NCBI GenBank assembly: GCA_036986135.1 | Contig: BTQZ01000004.1 | Coordinates: 1-64,000, forward strand | DNA length: 64,000 nt | Direction: 5' to 3' | Source of the DNA: JADFRG01 sp036986135 | GTDB lineage: Bacteria; Chloroflexota; Anaerolineae; Anaerolineales; E44-bin32 | In this document: positions 35,739 to 44,705 of the stretch, piece by piece | Layout: each line of letters begins with the position of its first letter | Numbering within the stretch: the stretch's first letter is position 1 | Translations under genes and position numbers: made by a program | The notes under the pieces: generated by a model | The model's database searches: none | Seen by the model: only the letters and a program-made list of their open reading frames with translations | Told to the model about the DNA's origin: nothing

Positions 35739-36100
35739 GAAAAGAGGCCGCCAGCGTTCAGGGTCACCTTGTGCCAGCAGTCTGTCGGTTCATTCCAGGA
35801 TACCTGCACGCCCAGACGTTAAGGTCCCAGCTGACGCAGAAACATTGGACAACAGCTTACATCTAACGGCTGCTTGTGCTGCGAAGAAAGTCCGTTCTGC
35901 CTGATTGCCTGCGGCCGCAAAGCTTTCCTGCCTACAATTGCACAGCGCGCGGGCCCAGTTCGCTTGGCTAATTGGATAGGCACTGGCCGCCATAGTATTG
36001 TCCATTTGGCCCCGATGCGAAAAAACGGCATGGGCTGGCTTGGTTATTTGTGTCTCTTTTCGGTTGGCTCGAGAATTCGCCTATTGACTCTTACCGCACT
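35739..36100. other. Intergenic region without a supported gene
   Basis: About 360 bases between the hydroxylase promoter and the end of ackA. Short open frames here have no recognisable family and no ribosome site. No clear terminator for ackA was seen. Confidence 0.6.
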
Positions 36101-37204
36101 CTACACCGTGTTGGAGAGAACTCGGCGCGTCTGGCTCGCGATCTCGAGGTCTTCGCGGGACTCGATGACTAGCGTCGATACGGCGGAGTGATCGGCGCTG
36201 ATGTCAGTGTCGGTCGAAGCGGTCGCGTTCCGTTGTTCGTCGATGGCCACACCCAAGTGGGTCAGCCGGGCGGCGGCCTCGGCTCGTACTGGAGACGCGT
36301 GCTCTCCTACGCCACCGGTGAAGACCAGCACGTCGAGACCATTGAGGGTCGCCGACATTGCGCCAATCTCTCGCACGAGGCGATGGAGGTAGGTATCGAA
36401 GGCGTGGATGGCCAGCGGATCTCCTTGCTCCCGGGCAGCGAGCACGTCGCGCATGTCCCCCGAGCGACCTGTGAGGCCGGCCAGGCCGGAGCGTTCTTCA
36501 AGCCCGCGGCGGACTTCATGAGGGTCGAGGTTGGCTTCTGTGATGAGCCAGAGCACGAGCCCGGGATCGACCGTTCCCGAGCGAGTGGCCATCACCAGCC
36601 CTTCCAGCGGCGTGAAACCCATAGTGGTGTCGATGGAGTGTCCGTTCTCGACCGCGGCGAGTGATGCGCCGGCTCCGAGGTGACAGGTCACGATCCGCAA
36701 TCTTGCTTCAGGGCGGGCCAGCATGGAGGTTGCGCGCCGGGCGGCATGGGCATGGGAGAGACCGTGGAATCCATAGCGGCGCAGCTTCCACCGCTTACGC
36801 CATTCCTCAGGAAGGGCATATTCGGCCGACCGGGCGGGCATCTGGGCATGGAAGGCGGTGTCGAAGCAGGCGATCGATGGTATCTCCGGCAGGACGGCCC
36901 GCACAGCCTTGATTCCGGCCAGAGCCCGGGGTTGGTGGAGCGGCGCTAGCGGAGTGAGCTCGGCGATCTGATCGAGGACCTGGTCGTCGATGCAGATCGC
37001 GTCTCGAAAGGACGCACCGCCATGAACAATTCGGTGCCCGACGGCGTCGACACCATCCAAGCCCTTGAGGAGCTTGGCGACTGATTTCGCGTCGCCTTCT
37101 TTCCATTGGTCGATTTTTCGGTCGGCCAATACTTCGTCCCCCGGCCCAAGGAGGCGGAGTTTGAGGCTCGACGAGCCGGCGTTGACGACAAGGACTCTTA
37201 TCAG
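36101..37204 (-). CDS. ackA: Acetate kinase with a non-AUG start
   Basis: Makes ATP and acetate from acetyl phosphate (or the reverse). Family motifs: VNAGSSSLK near the N-terminus, HRIVHGG, CHLGAGAS, GLAGLTGRSGDMRD and FTGGVGEH. A TTG at 37129 would lose the essential VNAGSSS loop; the frame is open to the xfp stop and the full N-terminus reads IRVLVVNAGSSSLKLRLLG. The only plausible start is a CTG at 37204, overlapping the xfp TGA (CTGA), giving 367 residues, a little short for the family. Translation is probably coupled to xfp. Confidence 0.9.
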   Translation of the reverse strand: MIRVLVVNAGSSSLKLRLLGPGDEVLADRKIDQWKEGDAKSVAKLLKGLDGVDAVGHRIVHGGASFRDAICIDDQVLDQIAELTPLAPLHQPRALAGIKAVRAVLPEIPSIACFDTAFHAQMPARSAEYALPEEWRKRWKLRRYGFHGLSHAHAARRATSMLARPEARLRIVTCHLGAGASLAAVENGHSIDTTMGFTPLEGLVMATRSGTVDPGLVLWLITEANLDPHEVRRGLEERSGLAGLTGRSGDMRDVLAAREQGDPLAIHAFDTYLHRLVREIGAMSATLNGLDVLVFTGGVGEHASPVRAEAAARLTHLGVAIDEQRNATASTDTDISADHSAVSTLVIESREDLEIASQTRRVLSNTV

Positions 37205-39633
37205 TCCGCCCAGGTCCAGTCCCGAATCTCGGGGAGGTCTTCGCCGTGCTCCCGAATGTACGCACGGTGCTCGGTCCTCTTGTCGACCATCAACTGGCGA
37301 ACCGTCGCGGCCCGCTGGCCGAGGCCGGGGACTCGATCGATGACATCCATCACGAGGTGGAAGCGGTCCATGTCGTTGAGCACCACCATATCGAAGGGGG
37401 TGGTCGTGGTGCCTTCCTCCTTGTAGCCGCGGACGTGCAGGTTTCCGTGGTTGCTGCGACTATAGGTGAGGCGGTGGATGAGCCAAGGGTATCCATGATA
37501 GGCGAAGATGATTGGCCGATCGACAGTGAACAACGCGTCGAACTCGCGGTCGGGCAATCCGTGAGGATGCTCGGTCTCGGCCTGAAGCCGCATGAGATCG
37601 ATGATGTTGATCACCCGTACCTTGATGTCCGGGAGATGACGACGCAGCAGGTCGACAGCAGCGATCGTCTCCAGGGTCGGCGTGTCGCCGGCGCAGGCCA
37701 TCACGACATCCGGGTCTCCTTCACCGTTGCTCGCCCAGTCCCAGATCCCCAGCCCACGAGTGGCATGGAGCACGGCCTCGTCCATCCCCATCCAGTTGGG
37801 CTGAGGCTGCTTACCCGCCACTATCACATTGACGTAGTCTCGACTGCGCAGTACGTGGTCGGCCACCGACAGGAGGCTGTTCGTGTCGGGCGGCAAGTAG
37901 ACGCGGATGACGTCGGCCTTCTTGTTGATGACGTGATCGATGAACCCGGGATCCTGGTGAGAGAACCCGTTGTGGTCTTGCCGCCATACGTGGGAGGTCA
38001 GGAGATAGTTGAGCGAAGGGACGCGGCGCCGCCATTCCAGGTCCCTGGTTACTGTCAGCCATTTGGCGTGCTGGTTGAACATCGAGTCTATGATGTGGAT
38101 GAAGGCCTCGTAGCAAGAGAAAAGGCCGTGGCGGCCCGTGAGCAGGTAACCCTCGAGCCACCCCTGGCAGGTGTGTTCGCTGAGGATCTCCATGACGCGG
38201 CCCTGCCGGGCCAGGTGCTCGTCGACGGGGAGGATCGCAGCGTTCCATACCTTGTCGGTGACTTCGTAAACGGCGTCGAGGCGATTCGAGGCGGTCTCGT
38301 CAGGTCCGAAGAGACGGAAGTTGTTCGGATTGACCCGCATGACATCCCGCAGGAACTGACCCAGGACCCGGGTCGGCTCGGCCGTGCTGCGCCCTGGCTG
38401 TTCCACATCGACCGCGTAGTCGCGGAAGTCGGGCATCTCGAGATCACGCACTAAGAGACCGCCGTTGGCGTGGGGATTGGCCCCCATGCGGCGTGCCCCC
38501 TGCGGCAGCCAGCCAGTGACCACGTCTCGCGGATGTCCATTCTCTTCGAACAACTCGTCGGGCCGGTAGCTGCGCATCCAGTCCTCAAGCCTGTGAAGGT
38601 GCTCTTGGTTCTTCCGGACGTTGCTGAGGGGGACCTGATGCGAGCGCCAGGTGTCTTCAACGGCGACCCCGTCGACCTCATCCGGTCCGGTCCAGCCCTT
38701 CGGGGTCCGAAGCACAATCATAGGCCACCGGGGTCGCGCCTCGACCCCGTCGACCCTCGCCTGGTGCTGGATACGGCGGATTTCGACGAAGACCTCGTCG
38801 AGCGTGGCTGCCATCTTCTGATGGACCTCTTCCGGATCGTTGCCCTCGACAAGGTAGGGGAGGTGTCCGTAGCCCTCGAGCAGGCGGGCCAGCTCCCCTT
38901 CGTCGATACGGGCTAGAATGGTTGGATTGGCGATCTTGTAGCCGTTGAGATGCAGGATCGGCAGTACGGCACCGTCGCCGACCGGATCGAGGAACTTATT
39001 CGAATGCCACGCCGTCGCCAATGGGCCGGTCTCGGCTTCGCCATCCCCGATCACGCAGGCCACGACGAGATCTGGGTTGTCGAAGGCCGCCCCGTAGGCG
39101 TGTGCCAGGGAATAACCCAGCTCCCCACCTTCGTGGATCGAGCCCGGGACCTCGGGCGCCACGTGGCTGGGCACCCCGCCCGGGAAGGAAAACTGCTTGA
39201 AGAGACGGGCCATACCGCCGGCGTCTCGACCAATCCCCGGGTAGAGCTCGCTGTAGGAGCCTTCTAGCCACGTGTTGGCCACGATGCCGGGACCGCCGTG
39301 TCCGGGTCCGATAACATAAATCAGGTCGACATCCTCAGAGGCGATAAGCCGGTTGAGATGGGTATAGATGAGGTTGAGGCCTGGGGTCGTGCCCCAGTGG
39401 CCCAGGAGCCGGGGTTTGACGTTCTCGGCGCGAAGTTTCTCCTTGAGCAAAGGGTTGTCGAGGAGGTAGATCTGGCCCACCGATAGGTAATTGGCCGCCC
39501 GCCAGTGAGCGTCCAGCCGCTCCAATTCGGCACGATCCAGCGGCAACGCATCCACGATTCGCATCGTCCCTCCCACGCTTTCCCCAACCGAGCCTTGGTC
39601 GACTCCTCCCACCGCTGACGGCGTCTTTGGCAT
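37201..39633 (-). CDS. xfp: Xylulose-5-phosphate/fructose-6-phosphate phosphoketolase
   Basis: Thiamine-diphosphate enzyme that splits xylulose-5-P or fructose-6-P to acetyl phosphate plus a triose or tetrose phosphate. About 810 residues from the ATG at 39633 (AGGAGG 12-17 bases upstream), the normal size; an upstream GTG at 39759 would add 42 unlikely residues. Hallmarks: GPGHGGPG, GDGEAETGPLATAWHSNK (ThDP site), HLNGYKIANPT, SRSNHGNLHVRGYKEEGTTTTPFDM. With ackA it forms a bifid-shunt module giving ATP and acetate. Confidence 0.95.
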   Translation of the reverse strand: MPKTPSAVGGVDQGSVGESVGGTMRIVDALPLDRAELERLDAHWRAANYLSVGQIYLLDNPLLKEKLRAENVKPRLLGHWGTTPGLNLIYTHLNRLIASEDVDLIYVIGPGHGGPGIVANTWLEGSYSELYPGIGRDAGGMARLFKQFSFPGGVPSHVAPEVPGSIHEGGELGYSLAHAYGAAFDNPDLVVACVIGDGEAETGPLATAWHSNKFLDPVGDGAVLPILHLNGYKIANPTILARIDEGELARLLEGYGHLPYLVEGNDPEEVHQKMAATLDEVFVEIRRIQHQARVDGVEARPRWPMIVLRTPKGWTGPDEVDGVAVEDTWRSHQVPLSNVRKNQEHLHRLEDWMRSYRPDELFEENGHPRDVVTGWLPQGARRMGANPHANGGLLVRDLEMPDFRDYAVDVEQPGRSTAEPTRVLGQFLRDVMRVNPNNFRLFGPDETASNRLDAVYEVTDKVWNAAILPVDEHLARQGRVMEILSEHTCQGWLEGYLLTGRHGLFSCYEAFIHIIDSMFNQHAKWLTVTRDLEWRRRVPSLNYLLTSHVWRQDHNGFSHQDPGFIDHVINKKADVIRVYLPPDTNSLLSVADHVLRSRDYVNVIVAGKQPQPNWMGMDEAVLHATRGLGIWDWASNGEGDPDVVMACAGDTPTLETIAAVDLLRRHLPDIKVRVINIIDLMRLQAETEHPHGLPDREFDALFTVDRPIIFAYHGYPWLIHRLTYSRSNHGNLHVRGYKEEGTTTTPFDMVVLNDMDRFHLVMDVIDRVPGLGQRAATVRQLMVDKRTEHRAYIREHGEDLPEIRDWTWAD

Positions 39634-39794
39634 GTCCACTCTGGTCCTCCTCATTGCGAACTTTGAGATCGCGTCGGCCTTTCGGCAAAGCACCCGGGCC
39701 GGATGCCTGGTTTCATCGCGACTCTGGGAATGCCCCGGAGCCAACATCGCGCCGGGCACCCGCTAACGGCTTCGAGCTTCCTGCTTGCCCGCTC

Positions 39795-39836
39795 GCACTC
39801 GCCAGAGTGTGCTCACCTGAGTGTACTCGCCTGAGT
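39795..39836. repeat. Three tandem 14-bp operator-like units upstream of xfp
   Basis: Copies at 39795-39808, 39809-39822 and 39823-39836 read RY(A/G)CTC-RCC(A/T)-GAGT, each holding a short inverted repeat (ACTC...GAGT). The head-to-tail phasing suggests cooperative regulator binding. They lie about 160 bp before the xfp start. From 39634 to 40112 no gene is supported. Confidence 0.7.
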
Positions 39837-39842
39837 TTGCTG

Positions 39843-39857
39843 TTGGGATATTCCCAA
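39843..39857. promoter_or_regulatory. Palindrome upstream of the xfp repeats
   Basis: TTGGGA-TAT-TCCCAA has perfect 6-bp arms. It adjoins the 14-bp repeats and may be part of the same control region. No -35/-10 pair could be assigned with confidence. Confidence 0.4.
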
Positions 39858-40112
39858 AGGGCACAAATACGTACCAGCTTTTTTCTGGGATACTGAGTCT
39901 AACGGCCGTAGCGGGAGCTGTCACTACGCACATGTGCGTAATGTAGATTCTTCGAAGCTACACATCGACGCGCTCCGGGCTCGGAGCAATGAAATGAACG
40001 TGAGCAGCCAGGTCGCGATTGCAGGCTTTTGATCGTCAGCTGGCTTAGATTTGTTCTTGGTTGAATAAAGTGACCTTGACCAGAAGACGGAACATGAGAG
40101 AGGTTGGGGGAT

Positions 40113-41084
40113 TCACAAGACTGCGGTCGGCAAGTCGGCCGATTCATTCGGAGTCCACCGATCCGGGCTCCCAGAGGCGATATCGCGTCTCTCGAAAACG
40201 AGGAATTCTTGAGAAGTTTCAACGCCATCATTTCCAGTAACCTTGTCGTGGGCATATCTTTGGATCAACCTAAAACATCCTCCTTCGGAGGCTAGGTCAT
40301 CTACCTTTCTCCCCTCCAAAACAGTGATTGCAGTTGATAGATCCTCGGTTATTTTTCTGTCGACGCGTGTGATATAGAGCCTGTCAAGCGCGCCCCGACG
40401 GATCACCTCACCTTCTTGGTTTGTGAATTCTGCAACCATAAGTATTTTCAAGACTCTCGGGCCCGTAATCATTTTGATGACTCCATAACCTTCTTGGCCC
40501 AAGCGCTCTATCATCACTGCTCCATCAACGCCCTCTTCCCCTGCCCCGATAACCGTGGCCCCGGCTTTTTCTAGCTCTTCGCCATTCTCGCTGTTTTGCA
40601 TTCGATCAGTGGTGAAGATAAGGATCTTTCTTCCGCTTTCGAGAATTGCATCGGGAACACTAAAGTTCAGGCTCCTACTTACGACCACGAGGTCGGGGTT
40701 TCTCTTAAGACCATTCTGTTCTCTCCAATCTCCCAAATCTTCAAAGTTGCTGCCTTTATCAAATTGGGTGAGGACGTTTTGAACACTTTCACCATTCTCC
40801 TCAAACTCGGTCATATAACTTGCACCGGTGATTATTGCATCAGCCTGGGCCGTAAGTTCTTGAAAGAGCCTCCAGTCCGAAGGGTTCTTAAGTTCTTCGG
40901 GCGAGCCCCGTACGCCCTCAACGGCAATCATATCGTTTAGGTCGGTTACGTAATTGGCAACCACAATTGGGCGAACAATCCTTTTTGACAATTCCTGGAG
41001 CCTGTGACTCAAATACATCCCCTCCAGTGACACCCGTCGCTCTTCAGGCTCTATCTGTCTAATTTCCATCTTCGGCCTTGTCAT
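40113..41084 (-). CDS. RibD C-terminal/dihydrofolate-reductase-like protein
   Basis: 323 residues resembling bacterial-type pyrimidine reductases: RPIVVANYVTDLNDMIAVEG at the start of the fold, ADAIITGASYM, NPDLVVVSRSLNF, and GPRVLKILMV in place of the usual GGPxL motif. It has extra N- and C-terminal segments. Reduction of a pyrimidine or pterin with NADPH is likely; the substrate is unknown. Base composition differs from neighbours: two sampled 60-base lines have 43-48% G+C against about 70% in a line of xfp, so it may be transferred. No operon partner. Confidence 0.7.
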   Translation of the reverse strand: MTRPKMEIRQIEPEERRVSLEGMYLSHRLQELSKRIVRPIVVANYVTDLNDMIAVEGVRGSPEELKNPSDWRLFQELTAQADAIITGASYMTEFEENGESVQNVLTQFDKGSNFEDLGDWREQNGLKRNPDLVVVSRSLNFSVPDAILESGRKILIFTTDRMQNSENGEELEKAGATVIGAGEEGVDGAVMIERLGQEGYGVIKMITGPRVLKILMVAEFTNQEGEVIRRGALDRLYITRVDRKITEDLSTAITVLEGRKVDDLASEGGCFRLIQRYAHDKVTGNDGVETSQEFLVFERRDIASGSPDRWTPNESADLPTAVL

Positions 41085-41245
41085 TTCGGGCTCTCGGGGT
41101 ATGGACGCGATTGTCCATTAACTGGCTTTTTGGCCACGACATTCGAGTGGAAAGCTCAACTCGCCGCGTTGACCGATGGTGCTGGGACCAGTGCTGAGGG
41201 CAGGTGATGATGAAATCCTCGAGAAATGAAGATGGTTGTAGAACG

Positions 41246-42406
41246 CTAATCTGGCCTGGGCTGCTCGCTGAGAGTTCCGCTGACAAGGATGTTCTCGGCC
41301 CCACGTACTAGCTCGAGTGTGATCCTGTCCCCGATTTCATAGCTCTGCACGAGCCGGTTCACGTCGGCCATGCTTGACACGGATTCCCCATCAATAGCCA
41401 CGAGAACGTCCCCGCCCAGGACGATGGTTCCAAAAGGGGTCTCAAGTTCTCGGTCGCCCTGGCGAATATCGGCCTCAGCCGCCGCAGATCCTTCGTGCAC
41501 GAGTTGAACCAGGATGCCTCCCTCCACCGGCAGATCCAGCCGTTGGGAGAGTTGCGGCGTCAAATCCAATCCGGCAATTCCCAGAAACGGACGCCTGACG
41601 TAGCCGCGATCTCTTAACTCCTCAGCCACTGTTCTGGCCGTATTGATGGGGACCGCGAAGCCGATCCCCTGGAATCCGCCCCCGGTCGAGAAGATGGCGG
41701 TTGTGATCCCGATCACCTCTCCCTCGGTATTGAGCAGCGGTCCGCCCGAGTTTCCTGGGTTCACCGCCGCATCAGTCTGGATCACGTTGTCGATCTCGGT
41801 CCCATAATCATCTCCACTTCGGAGCATTCTGCCGAGCGCGCTGATATAACCGGCGGTCAGGCTTTGATCAAACCCAAAGGGGCTGCCGATGACAATCGCC
41901 TGTTCGCCGATCCGGACCTGGTCCGAGTCTCCCAGCCCAACGGGAGGAAGCGTTCGCGTTGCGACTCTAAGCAACGCGACATCTGTAGACGGGTCGCGCC
42001 CCAACACCTCCGCCTGCAGCTCGGTGCCATCCTTTAGGATCACGCTGACAGATTCTGCGTCTTCGACAACGTGATTATTGGTGAGGATGAGTCCGCCCTC
42101 TTGAATGACAAAACCAGAGCCGCTCCCGCCGCCACCCTCCGTGATCACGGAGACGCGAACGACCGACGGAGAAATTCGATCAAACAGGATTGCCAAATCT
42201 TCCGGATCCATGTCCTGTGTCTGCGAGCTTGCTTCTTCCGGGGAGGGAAAACTACTTGGAAGCGAATCTGTGAAGGTTTGAGCCCTCGAGCCGAGAAGAC
42301 TCATGATGAGAACTGTAAATAGGCTTGAGAGGAGCGCGGTTAAGACGATGATGGCGATCAGTCGTGGTGAGGAATCTCGCGGGGGAGTGGGTTCTTTTTC
42401 GACCAT
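41246..42406 (-). CDS. HtrA/DegP-like membrane-anchored serine protease with PDZ domain
   Basis: 386 residues: short cytoplasmic tail, one membrane helix (about 16-38), linker, trypsin-like domain with His112 (TNNHVVED), Asp142 (STDVALL) and Ser220 (GNSGGPLL), then a PDZ domain (about 275-380). It degrades or refolds envelope proteins outside the membrane. GAAAGGAAC precedes the ATG. Single gene; about 150-160 bp gaps on each side contain nothing recognisable. Confidence 0.95.
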   Translation of the reverse strand: MVEKEPTPPRDSSPRLIAIIVLTALLSSLFTVLIMSLLGSRAQTFTDSLPSSFPSPEEASSQTQDMDPEDLAILFDRISPSVVRVSVITEGGGGSGSGFVIQEGGLILTNNHVVEDAESVSVILKDGTELQAEVLGRDPSTDVALLRVATRTLPPVGLGDSDQVRIGEQAIVIGSPFGFDQSLTAGYISALGRMLRSGDDYGTEIDNVIQTDAAVNPGNSGGPLLNTEGEVIGITTAIFSTGGGFQGIGFAVPINTARTVAEELRDRGYVRRPFLGIAGLDLTPQLSQRLDLPVEGGILVQLVHEGSAAAEADIRQGDRELETPFGTIVLGGDVLVAIDGESVSSMADVNRLVQSYEIGDRITLELVRGAENILVSGTLSEQPRPD

Positions 42407-42554
42407 CGTATTTCGAAGGTTTGAACGTTCCTTTCAAAGGGTGATAGGACAATGATACCCATGCAAGCAGTTGAATTCAGGATGGTCCCTCACCTGTCGA
42501 TAAATTCGTCGCCGTGCCAATAAATCGGGCCGGAGGCAGAGCGCTCGCCGCAGA

Positions 42555-43976
42555 CTAAATCTCCTCAGCCCCGGCCGACCGTTTGACAAAGCGCCCCATC
42601 CCGGCCCGGCCCAGCCACCGATCGCGGTCGACGATGAGCTGGCCGCGCAGGAACACCTTCTCAGGAAATCCCTTCAGCTCCCAGCCTTCATAGAGATTGT
42701 AGTCGGTCCGATGGTACGCGTGTTCCAATCCATAAGTTAAGGAGCGCTCGGGGTCCCAGATCACCAGATCCGCATCTGAGCCCGGCAGCAGGTCGCCCTT
42801 CTTGGGATAGAGACCGAAGATCTTTGCCGGATTGGTGGACATCAAGGCCACGAACTGCTCAGGCGTAATGCGTTCTTGCCCAACCCCGAAGGTCCACAGA
42901 ACCGGCATGCGATCCCCCACTCCCGGCAGGCCGTTCGGAATCTTGGTGAAGTCCTTGGCTCCCAATTCCTTACCCGGGATGGCGATACTCTCTCCCTCAT
43001 AGTCGATGGGCGTGGTGCCGTCGAAGAAGAAAGGACAGTGATCGGTGCCGATGGCCTGCAGACTATCGTCAGAAAGCCCGCCCCATAGAGCGCCGTTATC
43101 TGCGCGGGACCGCATCGGCGGCGAACAGATCCACTTCGCCCCATCCGGCCGGCCCAGATGCTCCTCGGTGAAGAAGAGATACTGCGGGCAAGTCTCTCCC
43201 ATTACTCTGACGCCCCGCGCTCTCCCATAGCGGATCTGATCCAGGCCTCCGGCCGTGTTGACGTGCACCACGTACAGCGGCGCATGAGCCTGCTCTGCCA
43301 GCGCAACCCCCCGAAGCACGGCTTCTACTGCTCCCCATGCCGGCCGCGTATGCGCGTGCCATTCCGGCGCGGTGCGGCCGGCGGCAAGAGCCTCTGCGGT
43401 CAGAATCTCGATTACGTCTCCGTTTTCAGCATGCATCAGGGTCAGCATCCCGTGCTCGGCGGCGGTGCGCATAACTTCAAAGATCTCCCCGTCTCGAAGC
43501 CGCAGTCGACCGTTGTAAGCGGTGAATACTTTCAGGGTTGTGATCCCCTGCTCCGTGAGGCCAGGGATCTCGGCTCGGATGGCCTCATCCAGGCGAGTGA
43601 TATTCATGTGCAGTCCATAGTCAACGGCGGCCTTGACCTGCGCTTTGGCCTGCCACAGCTCCACGCTCTCCGCTAGAGAGCTCGCGTCAAGAGGCACGAA
43701 ATCCAGCACGGTCGTTGTTCCACCAAATGCGGCGGCCTTCATGCCCGTGTAATGATCGTCGGAAGAAACGGTGCCGAACATGGGCAGGTCTAGGTGTGTA
43801 TGGGGATCGATACCACCCGGCATCAACACCTTGCCGGCAGCATCCACCACATCAGCTCCTTCGGCCTCCAGGTCCTGGCCGACTCGCCGGATGGTTTCGC
43901 CCTCGATGAGCACATCACCGAGTTCTTGGCCGCGCACGGTGAGGACCGTGCCGCCCTTGATCAAGAGCGGGGTCAA
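42555..43976 (-). CDS. hyuA: D-hydantoinase/dihydropyrimidinase family cyclic amidohydrolase
   Basis: Opens hydantoin or dihydropyrimidine rings at a two-metal site. From the TTG at 43976 (GGAGGA six bases upstream) it has 473 residues, typical of the family; an ATG at 44030 lacks a ribosome site. His59 and His61 (DPHTHLD), the carboxylated Lys in TLKVFTAYNG, MHAEN, and YVVHVNTAGG are present. E. coli HyuA (phenylhydantoinase) lies in the purine-linked yge/yqe cluster, so action on a ureide ring from purine breakdown is plausible here. About 18 kb from the carbamoyltransferases, not in the same operon. Confidence 0.92.
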   Translation of the reverse strand: MTPLLIKGGTVLTVRGQELGDVLIEGETIRRVGQDLEAEGADVVDAAGKVLMPGGIDPHTHLDLPMFGTVSSDDHYTGMKAAAFGGTTTVLDFVPLDASSLAESVELWQAKAQVKAAVDYGLHMNITRLDEAIRAEIPGLTEQGITTLKVFTAYNGRLRLRDGEIFEVMRTAAEHGMLTLMHAENGDVIEILTAEALAAGRTAPEWHAHTRPAWGAVEAVLRGVALAEQAHAPLYVVHVNTAGGLDQIRYGRARGVRVMGETCPQYLFFTEEHLGRPDGAKWICSPPMRSRADNGALWGGLSDDSLQAIGTDHCPFFFDGTTPIDYEGESIAIPGKELGAKDFTKIPNGLPGVGDRMPVLWTFGVGQERITPEQFVALMSTNPAKIFGLYPKKGDLLPGSDADLVIWDPERSLTYGLEHAYHRTDYNLYEGWELKGFPEKVFLRGQLIVDRDRWLGRAGMGRFVKRSAGAEEI

Positions 43977-44133
43977 GCTGTCTCCTCCACGAACGCAATT
44001 ATAGAAGCAACACAAGCTACGGTGCTGCATCCTGATGAAGTGTCATCAGCATCAGATGTGGAGCGCATTTGGAGGAGCGCGGGTGCGGTTCGGTATCAGG
44101 GATCATACGGAAGTCTGGGCGCGCGTACCAGGA

Positions 44134-44159
44134 AACAAAATGGCGCCCCGCAGGGCGCC
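44134..44159 (-). terminator. Rho-independent terminator of the DUF2207/zinc-ribbon pair
   Basis: GGCGCCC/GGGCGCC, 7-bp perfect stem (44142-44148 with 44153-44159) and 4-base loop; on the minus strand it is followed by ATTTTGTTT. It lies 28 bases after the stop at 44187. Confidence 0.8.
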
Positions 44160-44186
44160 GGAGTCTCGGCCAATTGGGAGTTTCGT

Positions 44187-44705
44187 CTAGCTTATGAAAT
44201 ACTCCGCGCCACAGTATGGGCAGTGCAGTACGCCTTTGCCCGCAAATTCCACTTCTCCCCCGCAGAATTTGCAGCGCCGCAAGTCGCGAATGCTCGAGGC
44301 CTCAGCGGAATACAGCGTGCCCTCATCCCAATTGATGTAACCACTGTACAGGCCCATGCCGACCAGCGCGTAAATCTGGTCCTGCACTTCTTTGCGGCTC
44401 GTACCCAGTTCGAGCACGAGGTCGCTGATTTGAACCTCGCCCCTACTCAAAACCACGTCCAGGATCTTGCGAAGCTCAGCGCGTTCTTCGCCCTCTTCTT
44501 GCTCCTGGCGGGACCGCGTAAGAAGCACGATGCCAATCCCGGCAAGAAACAGGGCCGGAATACTGGCCAGGCCAAGCCCGACAATCGCGCCGCCAACATT
44601 CAGCTCACCGGCCGCTCTCTGTCCAAGAGAGAACAGGGCGCCAAATCCAAAGATGACGATACCTCCAACGATCATGAGAATGCCGGCTACCCTGCCCAAA
44701 TTCAT
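44187..44705 (-). CDS. Membrane protein with C-terminal zinc ribbon
   Basis: 172 residues: two membrane helices (about 5-27 and 40-63), a charged segment and helix-turn-helix-like part (about 75-125: EVQISDLVLELGTSRKEVQ), and a C-terminal zinc ribbon (CKFC...CPYC, about 144-166). Family not recognised. Its ATG directly follows the TAA of the DUF2207 gene, so the two are coupled and may form a complex. Confidence 0.75.
   Translation of the reverse strand: MNLGRVAGILMIVGGIVIFGFGALFSLGQRAAGELNVGGAIVGLGLASIPALFLAGIGIVLLTRSRQEQEEGEERAELRKILDVVLSRGEVQISDLVLELGTSRKEVQDQIYALVGMGLYSGYINWDEGTLYSAEASSIRDLRRCKFCGGEVEFAGKGVLHCPYCGAEYFIS

Noticed and set aside
35790..36005. 71-codon minus-strand frame in the gap after ackA
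   Set aside because: No recognisable domain, no ribosome site, composition like random intergenic sequence.
37127..37204. Acetate kinase truncated at its N-terminus
   Set aside because: The missing VNAGSSSLK region is intact upstream in frame; only the start codon is non-standard.
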